Positions 8,966 through 11,787 of a DNA stretch of 11,787 nucleotides are shown here, piece after piece; positions within the stretch are counted from its first letter, which is position 1; the number at the start of each line of letters is the position of its first letter. The stretch lies in contig JAUXBW010000035.1 in the NCBI GenBank assembly GCA_030619185.1, positions 1-11,787 of the forward strand, read 5' to 3'. The notes under the pieces were generated by a model. It did not search any database and was not told the DNA's origin. It was given only the letters and a program-made list of their open reading frames with translations. The DNA comes from Methyloprofundus sp. (GTDB lineage Bacteria; Pseudomonadota; Gammaproteobacteria; Methylococcales; Methylomonadaceae). Made by a program: the position numbers and the translations under genes.

Positions 8966-9067
8966 TATCATACATAGAATGCGGGTCTAAGTGGGCTAGA
9001 AAGTGGTTTATTTATAAATTTAACAGAATGGGGTACTTTTTTGATTTTAGCTTGATACAAATTACCT

Positions 9068-9106
9068 TATAATGTTCAGCTTGTTTAACGTCTCTATAAA
9101 TTAGGA
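9068..9106 (+). promoter_or_regulatory. -10 element and Shine-Dalgarno of the MxaD-like gene
   Basis: TATAAT at 9068-9073 is a perfect -10 hexamer. No convincing -35 lies 16-18 bases upstream; TTGATT at 9041-9046 is 21 bases away. Transcription would begin near 9080, giving a leader of about 33 bases. AGGA at 9103-9106 is a good ribosome-binding site 6 bases before the ATG at 9113, which favours that ATG over the in-frame TTG at 9107. Confidence 0.5.
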
Positions 9107-9112
9107 TTGAAT

Positions 9113-9712
9113 ATGAAAAAAATCTCTTTACTCGCATTTTTCTTGTTTTTATTTAGTGCAGTTTCTTATGCACACGGCCCTGTTAGAGGGAAAATGACGG
9201 CAACAGTGGATATCGAAGCGCCTGCAGCTGAAGTTTGGGACGTTATCAAAAATTTTGATGATATGTCATGGCATCCAGGTATTCAAAGTACTGAAGGAAC
9301 CGGGGGAAATGAAAAGGGCGCGACACGAGTACTCACATTAGCGGGTGGCGGTATAATTACAGAGTTTTTGAAAAAGTATGATGCGTCAAAAATGTCATAT
9401 ACTTATAAAATTACTGATATGAGTATTGTAAAAACGATTCAGCACTCAGGTCAGGATGAAGATATTCCCGTTCTTGCAGTGGATAACTACCAGGGCAAAC
9501 TGACGGTTAAGACAAAAGGCAATGCGACAGTCGTTACATGGATAGCGACATACTATCGTGGTTATATGAATAATAACCCACCTGTTGAATTAAACGAAGA
9601 AACAGCGGATGAGCAGGTTACTGCAGTACTAAAAGAAGGTTTAACCAGCTTGTTACATAAATTTGAGCCAAATACTTTACCAACAGCTATTACATTTACT
9701 ATGAAAAGATAG
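9113..9712 (+). CDS. MxaD-like SRPBCC family periplasmic protein
   Basis: This 199-residue secreted protein is of the SRPBCC (START/polyketide cyclase-like) fold. Residues 1-20 are a clear signal peptide ending SYA, so the mature chain begins HGP, as I recall for MxaD proteins. The ligand-fold core is recognisable: DIEAPAAEVWDVIKNFDDMSWHP (about 33-55), EGTGGNEKGATRVLTL (61-76), GGGIITEFLKKYD and a late YYRGYMNNNPP segment with DEQVTAVLKEGLTSL at the C-terminal helix. MxaD assists electron transfer from methanol dehydrogenase to its cytochrome in methylotrophs. No mxaF, xoxF or cytochrome gene is visible here, so it could equally be a generic lipophile- or enzyme-binding SRPBCC protein. It has its own -10 and Shine-Dalgarno, and is followed 162 bp later by a secreted beta-propeller gene on the same strand. 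Family confident; MxaD role tentative. Confidence 0.8.
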   Translation: MKKISLLAFFLFLFSAVSYAHGPVRGKMTATVDIEAPAAEVWDVIKNFDDMSWHPGIQSTEGTGGNEKGATRVLTLAGGGIITEFLKKYDASKMSYTYKITDMSIVKTIQHSGQDEDIPVLAVDNYQGKLTVKTKGNATVVTWIATYYRGYMNNNPPVELNEETADEQVTAVLKEGLTSLLHKFEPNTLPTAITFTMKR

Positions 9713-9770
9713 TTCTTTTCTCTGATTCTCGCGTCCTGTGTTATTTCTCTTAATCGTTTAGGAGAATACA

Positions 9771-9801
9771 TAGGATGCGCTTCGTTCCTCAGCACATCCT
9801 A
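9771..9801. repeat. Single copy of the dispersed palindromic repeat
   Basis: This 31-base unit begins TAGGATG and ends CATCCTA, so it can form a hairpin, and its core CTTCGTTCCTCAGCACATCC is shared with 1353-1371. It lies between the MxaD-like and YVTN genes, 58 bases after the former's stop. It may limit read-through between them. The exact sharing with a locus 8.4 kb away marks it as a family member. Confidence 0.8.
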
Positions 9802-9814
9802 TTCAAATGGCTTC

Positions 9815-9843
9815 TTAATAGCCTGGCAAATCCTCGCTATATA
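9815..9843 (+). promoter_or_regulatory. Candidate promoter of the YVTN propeller gene
   Basis: TTAATA (9815-9820) and TATATA (9838-9843), 17 bases apart, each match 4 of 6 consensus positions. Transcription would start about 25 bases before the ATG at 9875. No clear Shine-Dalgarno precedes that ATG. The call is weak; read-through from the MxaD-like gene is the alternative. Confidence 0.25.
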
Positions 9844-9874
9844 GTCCATCCCACAACTATAGTCAGCAATAAAT

Positions 9875-10822
9875 ATGTCATCTAAAGTTATTACTCTTAT
9901 CCTGCTCCTCGCTAATAGCTCTAATCTGTTAGCGCAGTCTTACGCTTTTATCACCAATCAGCTAGACAATAATGTAGCGGTTATTGATTTGAAAACCAAC
10001 CGGGTTATTAAATCAATCGCTGTGAAAGGTAAACCTGTCGGCGTGGCGGTTAATCACCAACTTGACCAGGTTTATATTAGTACCCCGGAAGGAAACGGTT
10101 TTGTTGTTTTAGATGTAAAGAGTCTGCAACAAATTAATCATGTCAAAGTGGGGGGGGCATCGGTCGGTATTACCGTGAGTCCGGATGGGCAGCGTATTTT
10201 TGTGGCGGACTGGTATGAAAATAGCGTATCCATTTTTAATAGCACTAATCTGGAATTAATCAAAAAATTGACTGTAGGTAAATCACCTTCGGGGCTGTTT
10301 GTTAGCCCTGATAATCGTTGGCTGTATGTTGCCAATCGTATGGATGATACGATTTCTCAAATTGATTTGGCTAAATTCAGCATTAGAAATACCACTAAAG
10401 TGGGAGCGCACCCCTTTGGTATCAGCCTGGATAAAAAAGGAGAACGACTCTATAGTGCCAATGTAGAAAGTAATGATGTTTCCGTGCTGAGTGCGAAAAA
10501 CCTGAAGCGTATGGCGCGAATTAAAGTTGGTGGAAGGCCTTATGCCCTGGCATTAGCGTTAGATGAAAAGTTGCTATTTGTTACCAATCAGGATGACAGC
10601 AGCGTGTCCGTCATCGACACAGCAACACTAAAAGAGATCAAGCAAATTGAAGTAGGCGAGAAACCCGAAGGTATCAGTACACATACGGATGACCGCCATG
10701 TCTATGTAGCAAACTGGTTTGATGGCACTGTCTCGGTGATTGATGCACAAACATTGAGTGTAGTCGATACCATTAGCACAGGTGATGGTAGCCGTGCTTT
10801 TGGTGATTTTATAAGCAAATAA
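9875..10822 (+). CDS. Secreted seven-bladed YVTN beta-propeller protein
   Basis: This 315-residue protein has a signal peptide (residues 1-20, ending LLA before QSY) and then consists almost wholly of about seven 42-residue YVTN-family repeats. They start near residues 24, 65, 108, 149, 191, 233 and 275. Each carries the pattern [YF]V[AT]N...(D/N)(S/T)VSVID...L...I.VG..P.G. Good examples are LYVANRMDD, LLFVTNQDDSSVSVID and HVYVANWFDGTVSVID. The chain ends SRAFGDFISK. Seven blades make a closed propeller, so the protein looks complete. Such proteins serve as periplasmic or surface scaffolds, and some lie near PQQ-dependent dehydrogenase genes. There is no lipobox or membrane anchor, so a soluble periplasmic location is likely. 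The neighbouring MxaD-like gene suggests a link to alcohol oxidation, but this is inference. The specific role is unknown. Confidence 0.88.
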   Translation: MSSKVITLILLLANSSNLLAQSYAFITNQLDNNVAVIDLKTNRVIKSIAVKGKPVGVAVNHQLDQVYISTPEGNGFVVLDVKSLQQINHVKVGGASVGITVSPDGQRIFVADWYENSVSIFNSTNLELIKKLTVGKSPSGLFVSPDNRWLYVANRMDDTISQIDLAKFSIRNTTKVGAHPFGISLDKKGERLYSANVESNDVSVLSAKNLKRMARIKVGGRPYALALALDEKLLFVTNQDDSSVSVIDTATLKEIKQIEVGEKPEGISTHTDDRHVYVANWFDGTVSVIDAQTLSVVDTISTGDGSRAFGDFISK

Positions 10823-10910
10823 TTGAATTTCAAGAGCGAGAACGACTAATGATAATTTATACGAGTGCAGCATCTATTTAGCGCAGATAGTTCAAAGCAC
10901 ATATTAAAAC

Positions 10911-10939
10911 TTGCATAAAAAGACGACTGGTCGCATAAT
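10911..10939 (+). promoter_or_regulatory. Promoter of the TetR-family gene
   Basis: TTGCAT (10911-10916) and CATAAT (10934-10939) are exactly 17 bases apart. The -10 matches 5 of 6 positions and the -35 keeps the TTG. The predicted transcription start falls at about 10946, the A of the ATG, so the mRNA would have little or no 5' leader. That fits the absence of a good Shine-Dalgarno. Confidence 0.5.
10922..10933. promoter_or_regulatory. Candidate TetR autoregulatory operator
   Basis: The core CGAC-TG-GTCG (10924-10933) is an inverted repeat with 4-bp arms. It lies in the spacer between the -35 and -10 hexamers of the TetR-gene promoter, where binding would block RNA polymerase. Its AGAC...GGTC layout recalls the NemR box of E. 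coli (AGACC...GGTCT), but with a shorter spacing. The symmetry is seen directly; binding by the adjacent regulator is inferred. Confidence 0.4.
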
Positions 10940-10945
10940 AGGCGC

Positions 10946-11554
10946 ATGACAAAAACAGCCAGAATACGACTCAAACGCGAAAAACTCCTTGACCAAGGCG
11001 TGCAGATGTTGATGGAGCAGGGCTATCATGGTACGGGGTTAAAGGATGTTCTGGAGACTGTTGGTATTCCCAAGGGGTCTTTTTACCATTACTTCGCGAG
11101 TAAAGAGGCGTTTGTAGCGGAAGCGATTAGCCATTACATAGATCCATTTATTCAGCGCTTAGATGCTTATATCCAAGATCCACAACTGGATGGACTGACC
11201 GCAATCAGGCGTTATTATGCAGAGTTGATTTGCGAAGTTGAGCAAGGGGGGTTCAAGGGTGGCTGTTTACTGGGTAATTTGATGGGCGAGGTAGGTGATA
11301 CCAGTGAACTGTGTAGGCATTCTTTAAAGGTAGCAGTTGATCATTATAGAGATATACAAAAATCTGCGTTATTTCGTGCCCAGCAGGAAGGGGCAGTACG
11401 TAACGATCTTAATGCAGAGTGCATGGCTGACTTGCTAGTTGATAATTGGCAAGGTGCTTTACTGAGAATGAAAATTGAGCAATCAGTACAGCCTTTACAG
11501 CAATGTATGCAGGTTTTACTTGATGATTATTTTTTACCTAAAATCCCAAAGTAA
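10946..11554 (+). CDS. TetR/AcrR family regulator, NemR/AcuR-like
   Basis: This 202-residue dimeric one-component repressor has its helix-turn-helix at about residues 10-55, with the TetR signature GYHGTGLKDVLETVGIPKGSFYHYF.SKEAF (26-56). The ligand domain follows and resembles the NemR/AcuR group: GGFKGGCLLGNLMGEVGDTSE (101-121) corresponds to NemR's GTISGCL stretch. Cys107 aligns with NemR Cys106, and Lys176, in LLRMKIEQS, aligns with NemR Lys175. That pair senses hypochlorite and electrophiles in NemR. Four other cysteines are at 96, 123, 159 and 187. Known relatives repress genes for removal of reactive aldehydes, quinones or acrylate; no such target gene is next to it here. The ATG gives the full DNA-binding domain and lies at the predicted transcription start. 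The stop codon lies inside a 170-bp inverted-repeat element. Confidence 0.9.
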   Translation: MTKTARIRLKREKLLDQGVQMLMEQGYHGTGLKDVLETVGIPKGSFYHYFASKEAFVAEAISHYIDPFIQRLDAYIQDPQLDGLTAIRRYYAELICEVEQGGFKGGCLLGNLMGEVGDTSELCRHSLKVAVDHYRDIQKSALFRAQQEGAVRNDLNAECMADLLVDNWQGALLRMKIEQSVQPLQQCMQVLLDDYFLPKIPK

Positions 11555-11718
11555 GGTAACGCGCAATAAATAACCCACCCATATTGCGCAGGATTTTTGT
11601 TTGTCTTCAAGGCGTAGAAATAGGCGCATAGCTAGCTACGCAACTATTTCTACAACGCAGAAGACGGACAAAAAGACCAGCAAGGTGGGTGGGTTATTTG
11701 TTGCGAGTTGCCTTACTT
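11549..11718. repeat. 170-bp near-symmetrical inverted-repeat (MITE-like) element
   Basis: The outer arms, 11549-11580 and 11687-11718, match as inverted repeats at 29 of 32 positions, and two of the three differences would be G-U pairs in RNA. Inner arms continue the pairing, for example TTTTTGT with ACAAAAA, GTCTTC with GAAGAC and GTAGAAATAG with CTATTTCTAC. The exact midpoint is the palindrome TAGCTAGCTA (11629-11638). There is no open reading frame of note. This architecture suits a non-autonomous mobile element or a large intergenic palindrome. Its first bases, AAGTAAGG, supply the last codon and TAA stop of the TetR gene. No target-site duplication is obvious. It may double as a terminator or RNA-stability structure. 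Confidence 0.85.
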
Positions 11719-11723
11719 CAGCG

Positions 11724-11747
11724 AAAATACCTTTTTAAGGTAGTTTT
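11724..11747 (+). terminator. Weak terminator-like hairpin
   Basis: TACCTT (11728-11733) and AAGGTA (11737-11742) pair around TTT. The stem is flanked by AAAA before it and GTTTT after it, the plan of a short bidirectional terminator. The stem has only two G-C pairs. The remaining 40 bases to the window end show no gene; an ATG occupies the last three bases, without a visible ribosome-binding site. Confidence 0.3.
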
Positions 11748-11787
11748 AAATCTCCGTTAGTAACACTGCGGCATAAATTCTAGTATG

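Noticed and set aside
9028..9040. AATGGGGTACTTT shared with the minus strand near 4600-4612
   Set aside because: A 13-base match between two places is expected by chance about once or twice in a window of this size, and the flanks do not match.
9562..9795. 77-codon minus-strand ORF over the end of the MxaD-like gene
   Set aside because: It starts in the dispersed repeat and is antisense to a real gene.
11785..11787. ATG at the last three bases as the start of another gene
   Set aside because: There is no ribosome-binding site and no downstream sequence to judge.

Overview
The window looks like chromosome of a gram-negative bacterium, most likely a gammaproteobacterium. It has two lipobox-bearing outer-membrane lipoproteins, a complete tripartite RND efflux system, an MltD-type murein transglycosylase and AT-leaning coding sequence. 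A methylotroph-like lineage such as the Methylococcales is possible, because one gene resembles MxaD, the periplasmic accessory protein of methanol dehydrogenase, and short palindromic repeats are scattered between genes. That placement is inference, since no rRNA or other taxonomic marker is present.

Layout. Positions 1-185 hold hairpins and palindromic repeats but no gene. Reading leftward on the minus strand, in transcription order, are mltD (8905-7352), an outer-membrane efflux lipoprotein (7299-5905), a membrane-fusion adaptor (5912-4725), a doubtful 69-codon ORF (4724-4515) and an RND transporter (4518-1411). These are followed, after a repeat-filled 265-bp gap, by trxB (1145-186). The three pump genes form one operon: the first two overlap by 8 bp, and the small ORF bridges the adaptor stop to the transporter ATG. 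Reading rightward on the plus strand are an MxaD-like SRPBCC protein (9113-9712), a seven-bladed YVTN beta-propeller (9875-10822) and a NemR/AcuR-like TetR regulator (10946-11554). A 207-bp divergent intergenic region separates the two blocks. The window closes with a 170-bp, almost perfectly symmetrical inverted-repeat element that supplies the stop codon of the TetR gene.

How the parts fit. The efflux operon is a self-sufficient inner membrane to outer membrane export machine with no regulator next to it. The lytic transglycosylase just upstream may share its transcript. The MxaD-like protein and the propeller both carry signal peptides and probably work in the periplasm, possibly in PQQ-linked alcohol oxidation, though this is unproven. 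The TetR protein keeps the Cys/Lys pair used by E. coli NemR as a redox and electrophile switch. Its predicted promoter would give a leaderless mRNA and has a GAC/GTC-armed operator candidate between -35 and -10.

The best leads for something new are that TetR gene and its promoter, the 170-bp element, the 69-codon ORF inside the pump operon and the MxaD-like/YVTN pair. I see no clear, complete, previously undescribed multi-gene system.
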